A DNA stretch of 64,000 nt from contig JABMPT010000013.1 of NCBI GenBank assembly GCA_013202845.1, positions 62,001 through 126,000 on the forward strand, read 5' to 3'. Origin of the DNA: Candidatus Woesearchaeota archaeon. GTDB taxonomy: Archaea; Nanobdellota; Nanobdellia; Woesearchaeales; GCA-2686295. Both the position numbers and the translations under genes were made by a program. Positions 9,340 to 16,438 of the stretch are shown in pieces; position 1 is the first letter of the stretch; the number at the start of each line of letters is the position of its first letter. The notes below the pieces were generated by a model that saw only the letters and a list, made by a program, of their open reading frames with translations, was not told the DNA's origin and made no database searches.

Positions 9340-9370
9340 TATTTAAAGGTTTTTACTAAGAATATTCTTA
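9340..9370 (-). promoter_or_regulatory. metG promoter with adjacent 14 bp palindrome
   Basis: Read on the minus strand, CCTTTAAATA (9349-9340) is a TATA box 24-33 nt before the metG ATG, so the mRNA is probably leaderless. Immediately upstream lies the perfect palindrome TAAGAATATTCTTA (9357-9370), a possible operator. Confidence 0.5.
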
Positions 9371-9382
9371 TTAGAATAAAAA

Positions 9383-9476
9383 CGATGGTATCGTCCATCG
9401 ACACTCAGAAATCAAAGATTTCTGGGTTCAGAAAGGTAATTCATTTCTGAGCACCTAGTGCGGCATAAAGCCACAC
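9383..9476 (+). ncRNA. Candidate structured RNA with four consecutive hairpins
   Basis: Four short stem-loops follow each other within 94 nt: CGATGG/CCATCG (9383-9400), CAGAAATC/GATTTCTG with an AAA loop (9406-9424), TCAGAAA/TTTCTGA (9428-9450), and GTGcGGC/GCCaCAC (9458-9476, or alternatively GCAC/GTGC at 9451-9461). This is a lot of perfect pairing for AT-rich spacer DNA, and no plausible reading frame covers it. It lies in the 505 bp gene-free stretch between metG and the HEPN/Abi_C cluster. Transcription and strand are not shown, and no known RNA family was recognised. Confidence 0.4.
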
Positions 9477-9650
9477 GGAAAATAAGAATAATAGTTGGGG
9501 TTACTATGGAAAGGAATAGAAAGACCTGATATTAGAAAATAATATACAAAAACATTCTGTTTTTGATTTTCTTTTTCAATATATGCATAGCATAATTGAA
9601 AAATAAATAAAAATAATTCAATATTCTATAAACACTTTTTTATCGTCTAT

Positions 9651-9704
9651 GCAGAGCAAGGCCCAGACGTCTGCAGATGTCTCCGAGACATCTGGAGCCT
9701 CTGC
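9651..9704. repeat. Nested imperfect hairpin upstream of the Abi_C/HEPN cluster
   Basis: Outer arms GCAGA (9651) and TCTGC (9700), middle arms GGC and GCC, and an inner perfect 10 bp arm CAGATGTCTC (9674-9683) / GAGACATCTG (9685-9694) stack into one long hairpin. A separate palindrome CAGACGTCTG (9664-9673) lies inside it. The stretch is GC-rich compared with its surroundings. It could be an RNA element, a remnant repeat or a protein-binding site. The rest of 9477-9821 shows nothing else clear beyond AT-rich promoter-like DNA. Confidence 0.5.
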
Positions 9705-9821
9705 CGAGATTTGACTCTTGAGAGGAATTCTTTAGTTGTTAGTGTGGAAAAAAGGATAATAAATCTAGAGGAAGTATAGATAAAGAGTAGATTTAAAAAT
9801 TATCATTACTTCTTTTTTTAA

Positions 9822-10742
9822 ATGAAAAGAATTGTGAATGGTCTGTTTTCTAAAAGAAATAAAGATATTTCTGAAAAAAGAACCAAAGACCTTCTTTCTG
9901 GGAATCAACTGATTAATGTTTGTAGACTAATGAGTTCATATGGATTAAATGTGTTTTCGGGTATGGGCGGAATAAGCTTAGGTCAGAATGAATTCACGAG
10001 CTCTGAGATCTTTTATAACCCTATAAGTGATTTCATAGATAAAGCTAAATATAAAATTGAGGATAATTATATGTTACCAATTAATGATTTACCTGGTGTT
10101 GTTAAATATTTTATTTCTTCTACAATTAACTCTTTTTTTGATTTGCTTGAAATTTATGGTGGTTGTATAATTGAGGCAGCAAAATTAACTAATAGATATG
10201 AATGTGTGCGTGGATTCGTAAGTGACATAAATGATTATTTCTCTGATATAGAGTTTGATTACAAACTAATATTTGAGAATAATAAGATAGAAGTGAGACA
10301 GAAAACTTTGAATTTTGCTCAAAAAGAAATAGTTGAATCATTACCAGAATTATTTGGTGAATTTGGTTTTGATAAGGTCGAAAAAGAGTTTAATAAAGCC
10401 TTACGTAAAAAAACAAGAGGGAACTATGAAGATTCAATAAGATTTTGTAATATGTCTTTGGAATCTACTTTGTCTCTTATGGGTGCTAGTGGTAAAGGAA
10501 CGGAATCAATGTATAAAGATTTATCTAAGAAACTAAAAATTCCCCAAATAATAGACAATCAAATTGACTTAGTGCGAAAACAAATTGCTAAAATTGAAGC
10601 TTTAAGATCTAAGAAAGGGCAGACTCATGGTGGAAAAAAAGATTATGTTCTGGATAACATAGAAGAGGTGTGTGAATTAACAATTAATCTGACAGGCTCA
10701 ATAATAATTTATTTGTTAAAACTATATAAAAAGAAAAAATGA
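9822..10742 (+). CDS. Abi_C-like (HEPN-type) abortive infection family protein
   Basis: The C-terminal third of this 306-residue protein (about 190-300) fits the abortive-infection C-terminal domain: a DSIRFCNMSLESTLSLM helix, a YKDLSKKL segment, then IEALRSKKGQTHGG. The R-x6-H of that last motif is the HEPN-type RX4-6H signature. The N-terminal two thirds are helical and unassigned. HEPN/Abi domains are commonly RNA-cleaving or tRNA-binding effectors in phage defence or toxin-antitoxin modules. The stop overlaps the next start as ATGA (10739-10742), so this gene opens a coupled five-gene cluster. TTTAAAAATTA at about 9791 may be its promoter. Confidence 0.7.
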   Translation: MKRIVNGLFSKRNKDISEKRTKDLLSGNQLINVCRLMSSYGLNVFSGMGGISLGQNEFTSSEIFYNPISDFIDKAKYKIEDNYMLPINDLPGVVKYFISSTINSFFDLLEIYGGCIIEAAKLTNRYECVRGFVSDINDYFSDIEFDYKLIFENNKIEVRQKTLNFAQKEIVESLPELFGEFGFDKVEKEFNKALRKKTRGNYEDSIRFCNMSLESTLSLMGASGKGTESMYKDLSKKLKIPQIIDNQIDLVRKQIAKIEALRSKKGQTHGGKKDYVLDNIEEVCELTINLTGSIIIYLLKLYKKKK

Positions 10743-11311
10743 AAGAAAAAGAATCAGTTAGCGATTTTGTGAGTGATAATGCACATTTATTTACTGTGGT
10801 AGGGATATTTGCTGCTATATCTGTTTATTTTAGCACATTTAAATTTATAGGAGGTTTTATTTCATTTATTACATTTGCTCTTTTTTTAATTCTTTGTTTT
10901 GAATTATTAACTAAATATATTGATGTAGAACCTGATGATAGAAGTGTAAAGTTACAGTTGTTTGGATTAACTTTTTTAGTGTTTGTTATTTTAGTATCTG
11001 GCTATCTTGTGAGTATTTACTTTTTACATTTTGTATTATATTCTTATATCATAGTGCTTATATCTATAATATTTTTAATCAACAAAGCTAAAGATAAATT
11101 TACAAGTTGTAAATACATGAAACAACTTAAGAAAACAAGTGAACAAAAATATAATTTATATAATTCTCTTTTTTTGATTATTTCTTTATGTCTACTTTTT
11201 TTGTTATTGTTTTTATATAATTATATTCTTGACCAAGTGTTTAATCAGACACATATCTCTCAGACTATAATTAATTATTTGATGAATAAAACCTTAAATG
11301 TGACTCTATAA
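10739..11311 (+). CDS. Polytopic membrane protein in the Abi_C/HEPN cluster
   Basis: This 190-residue protein has about five transmembrane helices: two between residues 15 and 60, two between 75 and 115, and one around 138-158. The loops are short and Lys-rich. Its ATG overlaps the Abi_C stop (ATGA). No family is recognised. In defence modules, small polytopic membrane proteins paired with nuclease-like effectors often act as sensors or membrane-disrupting effectors; that reading is inference from context. Confidence 0.75.
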   Translation: MKEKESVSDFVSDNAHLFTVVGIFAAISVYFSTFKFIGGFISFITFALFLILCFELLTKYIDVEPDDRSVKLQLFGLTFLVFVILVSGYLVSIYFLHFVLYSYIIVLISIIFLINKAKDKFTSCKYMKQLKKTSEQKYNLYNSLFLIISLCLLFLLLFLYNYILDQVFNQTHISQTIINYLMNKTLNVTL

Positions 11312-11323
11312 GAAGAAGATAAA

Positions 11324-11890
11324 ATGGATGAAAAAGAAATATCATATAAAGAAAAGATTTGGGGTGCTAAAAATTATTTTAAGACTCTGAAGAGAAGACA
11401 CAAATTAGCGGTAAAACTAAGAAAAGAATATACTGATATTTCCTATCTTATTTGTGTTGTTCATATAGAGAGTTTAGCTAATATTAAACATCCAAAAATG
11501 AACTCTGGAAAACGATTCAAAAAAATAATAAGAGAATTTGGCGGACAAACAGACGATTTTAATAAGAAATATGTTAATAGGGTTTGGCATTACTACAGAT
11601 GTAACGTAGTTCATGATATGCCTATACCTAGAGAATACTTTGAAAATGATGAAAAAGAAAGTTATGGTATTCTTGAGGAGAAATATTTTCCAGAAATAGT
11701 AAAAAGGAGTATTCCAAAGGAGTTCTTTCAAAGTAAATTCATAAAAACAGAGAAGATGCTTGAGATTACTAAGAACTGTCTTGACAATGTTGAAAAAGAA
11801 TTGAAAATGACTGATAAAAGCATATTAGTGTTTAAGGAGACTGCAGTAATAAAAAATTCTATTAAGACTGATTTTATATACAGAAAATGA
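11324..11890 (+). CDS. HEPN-like protein with RX4H motif
   Basis: The 188 residues are largely helical and basic. Residues about 89-104 read YVNRVWHYYRCNVVHD, which contains R-CNVV-H, an RX4H motif at the end of a helix as in HEPN ribonucleases; the following D is also common there. A helix with YLICVVHIESLANI near residue 42 would match the first HEPN helix. The assignment rests on this motif plus helical content, so it is tentative. The gene starts 12 nt after the membrane protein gene and overlaps the HNH gene by ATGA. Confidence 0.55.
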   Translation: MDEKEISYKEKIWGAKNYFKTLKRRHKLAVKLRKEYTDISYLICVVHIESLANIKHPKMNSGKRFKKIIREFGGQTDDFNKKYVNRVWHYYRCNVVHDMPIPREYFENDEKESYGILEEKYFPEIVKRSIPKEFFQSKFIKTEKMLEITKNCLDNVEKELKMTDKSILVFKETAVIKNSIKTDFIYRK

Positions 11891-12141
11891 AATTTAAAAT
11901 ATTTAAGAAGAAAGGTTATCAAGCCTATAAAACCAAAGACGGCAATAGAAAGACTATTTATTCTAGAGTTGCCGAGAAGAAGTATAAGTATGAACACATA
12001 CCAAAAGGATTTATCATACATCACATTGATGGTAATAAGAATAATAACAGGTCTAAAAACTTGATGTTGTTACATCAAAAAGACCATTACAGATTACACG
12101 TGAAAAAAGATATAAAAATTGAGGAAGTAAAGAAAAAATGA
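11887..12141 (+). CDS. Small HNH nuclease-like protein
   Basis: This 84-residue protein carries a compact HNH motif: IPKGFIIHHIDGNKNNN, then SKNLMLL, then DHYRLH. That gives the His-His-Ile-Asp-Gly, Asn and final His positions of phage-type HNH endonucleases. The N-terminus is basic (FKIFKKKGYQAYK). It overlaps the upstream HEPN-like gene and the downstream 23-codon gene by ATGA on both sides. It is likely DNA-binding and may be a nicking enzyme; a solitary HNH can also be a homing-type remnant. Confidence 0.75.
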   Translation: MKFKIFKKKGYQAYKTKDGNRKTIYSRVAEKKYKYEHIPKGFIIHHIDGNKNNNRSKNLMLLHQKDHYRLHVKKDIKIEEVKKK

Positions 12142-12209
12142 AATTTACGTTACAAGAATTGGGCATTGGTGCGTTGGCTCTATTAATACTTACCATAGTA
12201 TATCTTTAA
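12138..12209 (+). CDS. 23-residue single-helix membrane peptide
   Basis: ATG at 12138 overlaps the HNH stop as ATGA, the third such overlap in this cluster. The frame runs MKFTLQELGIGALALLI and ends in LTIVYL before TAA at 12207-12209. That is one hydrophobic helix with a charged N-terminus. Translational coupling and a clean membrane-helix composition argue that it is expressed. Small membrane peptides of this kind can be toxins or regulators of a membrane partner; the 190-residue membrane protein upstream is the obvious candidate. Confidence 0.5.
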   Translation: MKFTLQELGIGALALLILTIVYL

Positions 12210-12267
12210 TATAAAACTAAAATTATTTAAATACTTTTTTATGTACAATTAATGGGGGGTGTTTTAA

Positions 12268-12891
12268 GTGAAAAAGATACTTATAATATCTTTATTGTGT
12301 TTATTAATTCTTGTTATTAGTTGTAAAGGAAAAGTGGGTCAATCTTGTCCTGATGGTCGAACAGTTATTTTACCAAGTACTTGTTATTTTTGTGGAGATG
12401 GAGCTTGTGACACTTTTAATGGGGAAAGTGAGTACAACTGTATTGGTGACTGTATGGTTGAAGAAGAGAAGATTGATAGTTCAGAGAAATATGAATCATT
12501 TGTTATAAAAGTATATAGTGGAGTATATGGTTCGGTTAAGTTTCCAGAGTTACCAAGACATCCAGATTCTCAAACAACTTTGAATTTAATAGATGTTGTT
12601 GATGGTTTTTACAAGGGTGCTTGGATGGTTTTTTATACAGATTATGACGTTGAGCCTATAAGATGCCAAGTAAAAGAATATTATGATGGTGAATTTTTTT
12701 CTCAATTCACAGAAGACTTAAGCATTGTTTCCAGCGATAAACCTAATCATTTTGGATCTTTTACTGCCTTAAGGTATGAAGAAGATCTTAAACCAAAAAG
12801 GGTAAGATATGATTACTCTTGTACAGGTATAGAAAGTGATTTCCAATATGTAGGATCATATTTCATAAATTTGAATTACGAAGAATGGTAA
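12268..12891 (+). CDS. Lipoprotein of unknown function
   Basis: The GTG start at 12268 follows a strong GGGGGGTG ribosome binding site (12252-12259), and TATA ATTTAAATA lies at 12225-12233. The 207-residue protein has a lipoprotein signal with LVISC (Cys at residue 19). A short Cys-rich segment follows (CYFCGDGACD...YNCIGDC; residues about 37-61), typical of DPANN surface proteins, then a beta-rich domain. It overlaps the next gene by 7 nt, so the two are co-translated. Confidence 0.8.
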   Translation: MKKILIISLLCLLILVISCKGKVGQSCPDGRTVILPSTCYFCGDGACDTFNGESEYNCIGDCMVEEEKIDSSEKYESFVIKVYSGVYGSVKFPELPRHPDSQTTLNLIDVVDGFYKGAWMVFYTDYDVEPIRCQVKEYYDGEFFSQFTEDLSIVSSDKPNHFGSFTALRYEEDLKPKRVRYDYSCTGIESDFQYVGSYFINLNYEEW

Positions 12892-13583
12892 CTAAAACTT
12901 TTTGGGAATGCGAAAAATGTGAGAGAGAATTTAAAACAAAAAAGAAATGTTTAGCTCATGAAAAAACATGTAAAGGAAAGAAAACAATCACTCATTCTAA
13001 GAAAGATAACAAAGAAAACATTATTTTCTTCTCAATTATAGGAGCTGTTTTAATTGTTGCGCTCATCTTGTTAGCGCCAACTGAAACATTTGTCTATGAA
13101 GTTGAAGTTCCTTACACAACAACTGAGACTTACACAGAGACAGAACCTTATCAAACAGAAGAAGCATACACTGTCAAAGAACCTTATGAAACAACCGAAA
13201 CTTATGTTGACCAAGTGCCTATGGAAGAAAGCGTTCCATACACTGATTATGAAACAGTTGTTCATAACGCCCCTTTCGGAGAATATTATTCCTCCTGTGG
13301 GACTGATTGTGTTTGCACATATACAAGCTTTTGGACTGGGGGTTGTACACAATGCACTTGTTTAGTGGCAGTAACAAGATATAGAACAGAAATTGTTTAT
13401 GAAGAAGTTGAAAAGGAAAGACCAGTAACCAAATATCGAGATGTTACAAAGTACAGAACTGTCACAAAGTATAGAGATGTGGATAAAACAAGGGATGTTA
13501 TGAAAACTCGAATGGAAGAGAGAGAAATGGAAGTTAACTGGTTATTCGGATTTAAAACACCTTACAAAATTCACTTGTTTTAG
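12885..13583 (+). CDS. Membrane protein with cytoplasmic zinc finger and Tyr/Thr/Glu repeats
   Basis: The 232 residues divide into four parts. First is a zinc finger of C2HC type (C9-x2-C12...H25-x3-C29) in a basic region. Next is one transmembrane helix, about residues 44-65. The third part holds near-tandem repeats of the type PYxTTETYTETEP (about 73-115). Last come a Cys-rich insert (SSCGTDCVCTYTS; about 135-160) and a second repeat set TKYRDVTKYRTVTKYRDV (about 183-205). The fingers would be cytoplasmic and the repeats outside. It overlaps the lipoprotein gene and precedes the transglutaminase gene by 8 nt. The function is unknown; it looks like a tether or receptor-like surface protein. 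Confidence 0.75.
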   Translation: MVTKTFWECEKCEREFKTKKKCLAHEKTCKGKKTITHSKKDNKENIIFFSIIGAVLIVALILLAPTETFVYEVEVPYTTTETYTETEPYQTEEAYTVKEPYETTETYVDQVPMEESVPYTDYETVVHNAPFGEYYSSCGTDCVCTYTSFWTGGCTQCTCLVAVTRYRTEIVYEEVEKERPVTKYRDVTKYRTVTKYRDVDKTRDVMKTRMEEREMEVNWLFGFKTPYKIHLF

Positions 13584-13591
13584 TTTTCAAA

Positions 13592-14518
13592 ATGAACAAG
13601 ATTCATTATTTAGCAATCAGTATCATAGTTTTCTTTATTATTATATTTGGGTTAATAATTTATAATGAGAATAAAGAGTTTCAAGAAGAACAACTAGCCA
13701 ACGAACAAGAAATAGCAAGTGTAAAACAACAACAAACATCACTTGACAAAGAATTTCAAAAAAGTCAAGAAGTAAAAGAACAAGAACTGTTAACTGAAGA
13801 ACTAGAAACTTTAACCAGAGACCAAGACGGAGACGGACTAACATATCAACAAGAAGTAGAACTAGGAACAAGCGATAACCAAATCGATAGCGATGGGGAC
13901 AACATACCAGACCCAGAAGACGCTCACCCAAGCGGAGGAGGAAAGATACACACAATAACTGTTTACTGGACTCACAACGAATTAGTACACACAACGCAAT
14001 TTGGCATTCCAGAAGACAAATACTTATACTTAAAAAATCAAGAAAGAAACAGTTGTTGTGATGACTGGAGTAAATATTCCACTCCGAACGACCCAATAAT
14101 ACAAACAATCGCTAAAGACATAACAGATACTTCAATAAGCACAGGCGAAACCTGTAAAATCTGCATAGCAATAGACTTTGTTCAATCAATGATATATGAG
14201 TACGACATAGATTACATTGGCAGAAAAGAATGGCCTAAATACGCTATCGAAACAATTATAGATGAAAAAGGTGATTGTGAAGACACATCTTTTTTAATGG
14301 CTTCAATATTAGAAGCACTAAACTACGATGTCATACTACTTGATCTACCAGGACACATGGCCGTCGCCATCTGGTGTGATGATTGTGAAGGAGCATATTA
14401 TGATTACAAAGGAAAAAAATATTATTACTTAGAAACAACTGGACAAGCAGGTAACTGGGAGATAGGACGCATACCAGACAGTTATGAAGGAGTAAGCGCA
14501 ACCATAATAGAAGTATAA
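13592..14518 (+). CDS. Membrane-anchored transglutaminase-like protein
   Basis: The 308-residue protein starts with a membrane anchor (residues 5-25), followed by a Gln/Glu-rich coiled coil. A Ca-binding type-3 repeat follows (DQDGDGLTYQQE...SDGDNIPDPED, about 77-108). The transglutaminase-like core has GDCED, with the nucleophile Cys near 229, and PGHMAVAIW, with the His near 255. A Tyr-rich strand YYYLETTGQAG is in the place of the third catalytic residue. Such proteins cleave or crosslink surface proteins. The order lipoprotein, zinc-finger repeat protein, transglutaminase suggests one envelope unit. Confidence 0.8.
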   Translation: MNKIHYLAISIIVFFIIIFGLIIYNENKEFQEEQLANEQEIASVKQQQTSLDKEFQKSQEVKEQELLTEELETLTRDQDGDGLTYQQEVELGTSDNQIDSDGDNIPDPEDAHPSGGGKIHTITVYWTHNELVHTTQFGIPEDKYLYLKNQERNSCCDDWSKYSTPNDPIIQTIAKDITDTSISTGETCKICIAIDFVQSMIYEYDIDYIGRKEWPKYAIETIIDEKGDCEDTSFLMASILEALNYDVILLDLPGHMAVAIWCDDCEGAYYDYKGKKYYYLETTGQAGNWEIGRIPDSYEGVSATIIEV

Positions 14519-14529
14519 TGCCTCGAGCC
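14516..14529 (-). repeat. Possible degenerate tRNA 3'-end-like motif, copy 1
   Basis: The minus strand reads GGGCTCGAGGCATTAT, and 15302-15316 reads a similar GCTCGGGGCATTGTA; over 15 bases 13 match. The pair brackets the gene at 14537-15244. The resemblance to a tRNA acceptor end is weak and uncertain. Confidence 0.2.
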
Positions 14530-14536
14530 CTTTTTT

Positions 14537-15244
14537 CTATGGCAACAGAGCAGTCATTTTTCCTCGATACTCATTTTGAACCTTAACCAACCTATTACGC
14601 TCTGCTATTGCTTGACTAACCTTATCTATCTCTAAATCACCACCTTCATAATCTCCTTGCTCATAACTCTCACATGCAGACTCTTGATATTCACCTGTCT
14701 CATAATTTGCATAAGATATATGAAGAGTAGTATTACTTATAACTATCATGTATTCAACAAAACGCAATTTTCTTTCAAAACCAGACCGATTATACTTATC
14801 TTGTAAAAGCTCCTCTGATTTTGGCATTATTTCATTCAGAAGTATCTCTTCCATTCTTTCCCATAGGGCTTTTGCAGTATTAGCTTCCTTTATTGTATTA
14901 GAATAATGGCTTTTTGATTTTATGCAACTTGAAATGCAAGCAGTCCAATTACCATTGTTATAAGCAGTTCTGGCACTATTTGCCCAAAAATCACCTAATT
15001 CTGCAGAATCATTGATAACCATTTGTTGTTGCAATGCTCTTTTTTGTAAATTTAAAAGTTCATTACTATATCCTTTAAGTTCTTCAAACTGTCTTTCTAA
15101 TTCTTGCGATTTTTCCTGTTTTGCTATTTCTTCTTTAACAACAGACTTATTGTATGTTATAAAGGATATAAGAATTAATACTGCAACAAAGATAATAACC
15201 CATGTCCACGTTGAATGCATTTTCTTTATCTCTTTTTTCAGCAT
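14537..15244 (-). CDS. Membrane-anchored coiled-coil protein of unknown function
   Basis: This 235-residue protein has one N-terminal transmembrane helix (about residues 14-29). A coiled coil follows (KEEIAKQEKSQELERQFEE, to about 75). The remainder is a helical domain with two closely spaced Cys (about 103-107) and two Asn-x-Thr sites. TTTATATACTT at about 15268-15278 lies 25-30 nt before the ATG at 15244, so the start is probably leaderless. It is convergent with the transglutaminase gene. No known family. Confidence 0.7.
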   Translation of the reverse strand: MLKKEIKKMHSTWTWVIIFVAVLILISFITYNKSVVKEEIAKQEKSQELERQFEELKGYSNELLNLQKRALQQQMVINDSAELGDFWANSARTAYNNGNWTACISSCIKSKSHYSNTIKEANTAKALWERMEEILLNEIMPKSEELLQDKYNRSGFERKLRFVEYMIVISNTTLHISYANYETGEYQESACESYEQGDYEGGDLEIDKVSQAIAERNRLVKVQNEYRGKMTALLP

Positions 15245-15281
15245 ATTTTAAACAATCAAAAGAAGTATATAAATTTTTACC

Positions 15282-15401
15282 CTAAAAAATTGAACGAAAA
15301 ATACAATGCCCCGAGCGTGAATTCCCAACAATATCAATCTCTTTCTTCTTGTACTCCTCCCATCCCTCTGGAGTATGCACAAAAATCACTGTATTTGTCA
15401 T
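15282..15401 (-). CDS. Possible 39-residue protein or gene remnant
   Basis: ATG at 15399-15401 opens 39 codons (MTNTVIFVHTPEGWEEYKK...) to a TAG at 15282-15284. ATTAAATAC at about 15420-15428 is a TATA-like box some 25 nt upstream. The composition looks protein-like (GWEEYKKKEIDIVGNSRSG), so it may be a short gene or the 5' remnant of a longer one. There is no support from motifs. Confidence 0.3.
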   Translation of the reverse strand: MTNTVIFVHTPEGWEEYKKKEIDIVGNSRSGHCIFRSIF

Positions 15402-15466
15402 GAAGAAGTGTTTAACAGAGGTATTTAATAAGTGTTTGGGAGGGAAAAACGGAAGGATTGCGGGGA

Positions 15467-16264
15467 TTATTCTAAATATTGCCCTTTGTGAAGTTTTCTT
15501 GTATCTGCAGATTTAGCTGGAAATGCATTTGTTCCTTTTCTGACATACACTTTATGATTGTATTGATAAACTTCTTTTCTGTTCCATGCAGGTACTGATA
15601 AGAGGATTATTTCTTGACCTAAGACTTTTTGTTGTTTTATTTTGACATTTGGTGGCGAGGGGTCTATCGAATCTCTAATAGTGTTTTGTAAAGGCTGATC
15701 AAGTTCTTGTGCTCTTAAATCAGTACCCACTATTTTTCCACTATCTTCAACACCATATAAAATTATCCCTCCATTTTTGTTATGAAGCATAGCAGCTATT
15801 TCTTTGACTATTTTTTTGAATTCAGTTCCTGCAGCCTTAAATTCATGTATTTGGTTCTCTCCAGAGCTACAGATATCTATAATATTCTTCTCCGATGGAA
15901 AAGAAATATATGTAACTTTTTGAGTTCTTTTTTTATTCCTCTTTGTGACTATCTGAACAGTTTTTTGTGATTTTATAGGATTCTGAAAGTAAGATATTGG
16001 TATTTGTTTAACTAAAGAAACTTTTTCATATACTATAGAACCTTCTTTTTGAACTTTTCTTCCTTCCGAATCCTTTTTAATGTTTATTAAACCAACATCT
16101 TTTATTTTTCTAAAATCATTTAAGGTAGAAGTCAAACTTTTATTGGTTTTTCTTGCAATATCTTTCGCACTCATACGCCCATTTACTAACTTAAACACAT
16201 CTAATCTTTTTGGCGCATCAGAAAAAATAAATCTTCCTCTAGATATTATTTCTTGTATATCCAT
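15467..16264 (-). CDS. AlbA_2 (Schlafen-type) domain protein with N-terminal HTH
   Basis: Residues about 20-65 form a winged-helix (MSAKDIARKTNKSLTSTLNDF). Residues about 135-255 match the AlbA_2/Schlafen core: HEFKAAG, IAAMLHNKNGGIILYGVED, KIVGTDL, ILLSVPAW, VYVRKGTNAFPA. AlbA_2 proteins bind or cut nucleic acid (Schlafen) or act as regulators; several occur in defence contexts. It lies 9 nt after a series of four tiny HTH genes in the same direction, so it is the last gene of a five-gene operon from 17065. The bond it cuts, if any, is not evident. Confidence 0.82.
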   Translation of the reverse strand: MDIQEIISRGRFIFSDAPKRLDVFKLVNGRMSAKDIARKTNKSLTSTLNDFRKIKDVGLINIKKDSEGRKVQKEGSIVYEKVSLVKQIPISYFQNPIKSQKTVQIVTKRNKKRTQKVTYISFPSEKNIIDICSSGENQIHEFKAAGTEFKKIVKEIAAMLHNKNGGIILYGVEDSGKIVGTDLRAQELDQPLQNTIRDSIDPSPPNVKIKQQKVLGQEIILLSVPAWNRKEVYQYNHKVYVRKGTNAFPAKSADTRKLHKGQYLE

Positions 16265-16273
16265 TTTACTTTT

Positions 16274-16438
16274 TTACTTTCTAGAATATTTTTTCTTATC
16301 CAATAATTGACTTACTCTTCCTTTTGAAATTCCTAAAGCTTTACCAATAGCTGTGTTATCTATTTTCATTTTTTGAAGAGCTAAAATGATTAAAGCTTTT
16401 ATATCTTGCAATTCTTCTTTTAGTTGTATTTCATTCAT
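16274..16438 (-). CDS. Tiny HTH protein, fourth of the tandem array
   Basis: ATG at 16438-16436 overlaps the preceding stop as ATGA, and TAA is at 16274-16276, giving 54 residues. It starts MNEIQLKEELQDIKALI and carries a helix-turn-helix, NTAIGKALGISKGRVSQLL. It is plainly related in layout to the three HTH genes upstream: an N-terminal amphipathic helix, then an HTH, then a Lys-rich end. It has lost part of the linker between the two. It is followed by the AlbA_2 gene after 9 nt. Confidence 0.7.
   Translation of the reverse strand: MNEIQLKEELQDIKALIILALQKMKIDNTAIGKALGISKGRVSQLLDKKKYSRK

Noticed and set aside
9195-9404. Minus frame extending across the metG start
   Set aside because: Out of frame with metG and lacking any protein-like pattern; the metG start is fixed by TATA spacing and HLGH position.
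13641-14108. 155-codon minus-strand frame over the transglutaminase gene
   Set aside because: Leu/Val-rich shadow of Gln- and Glu-rich codons on the other strand; the plus frame has the conserved motifs.
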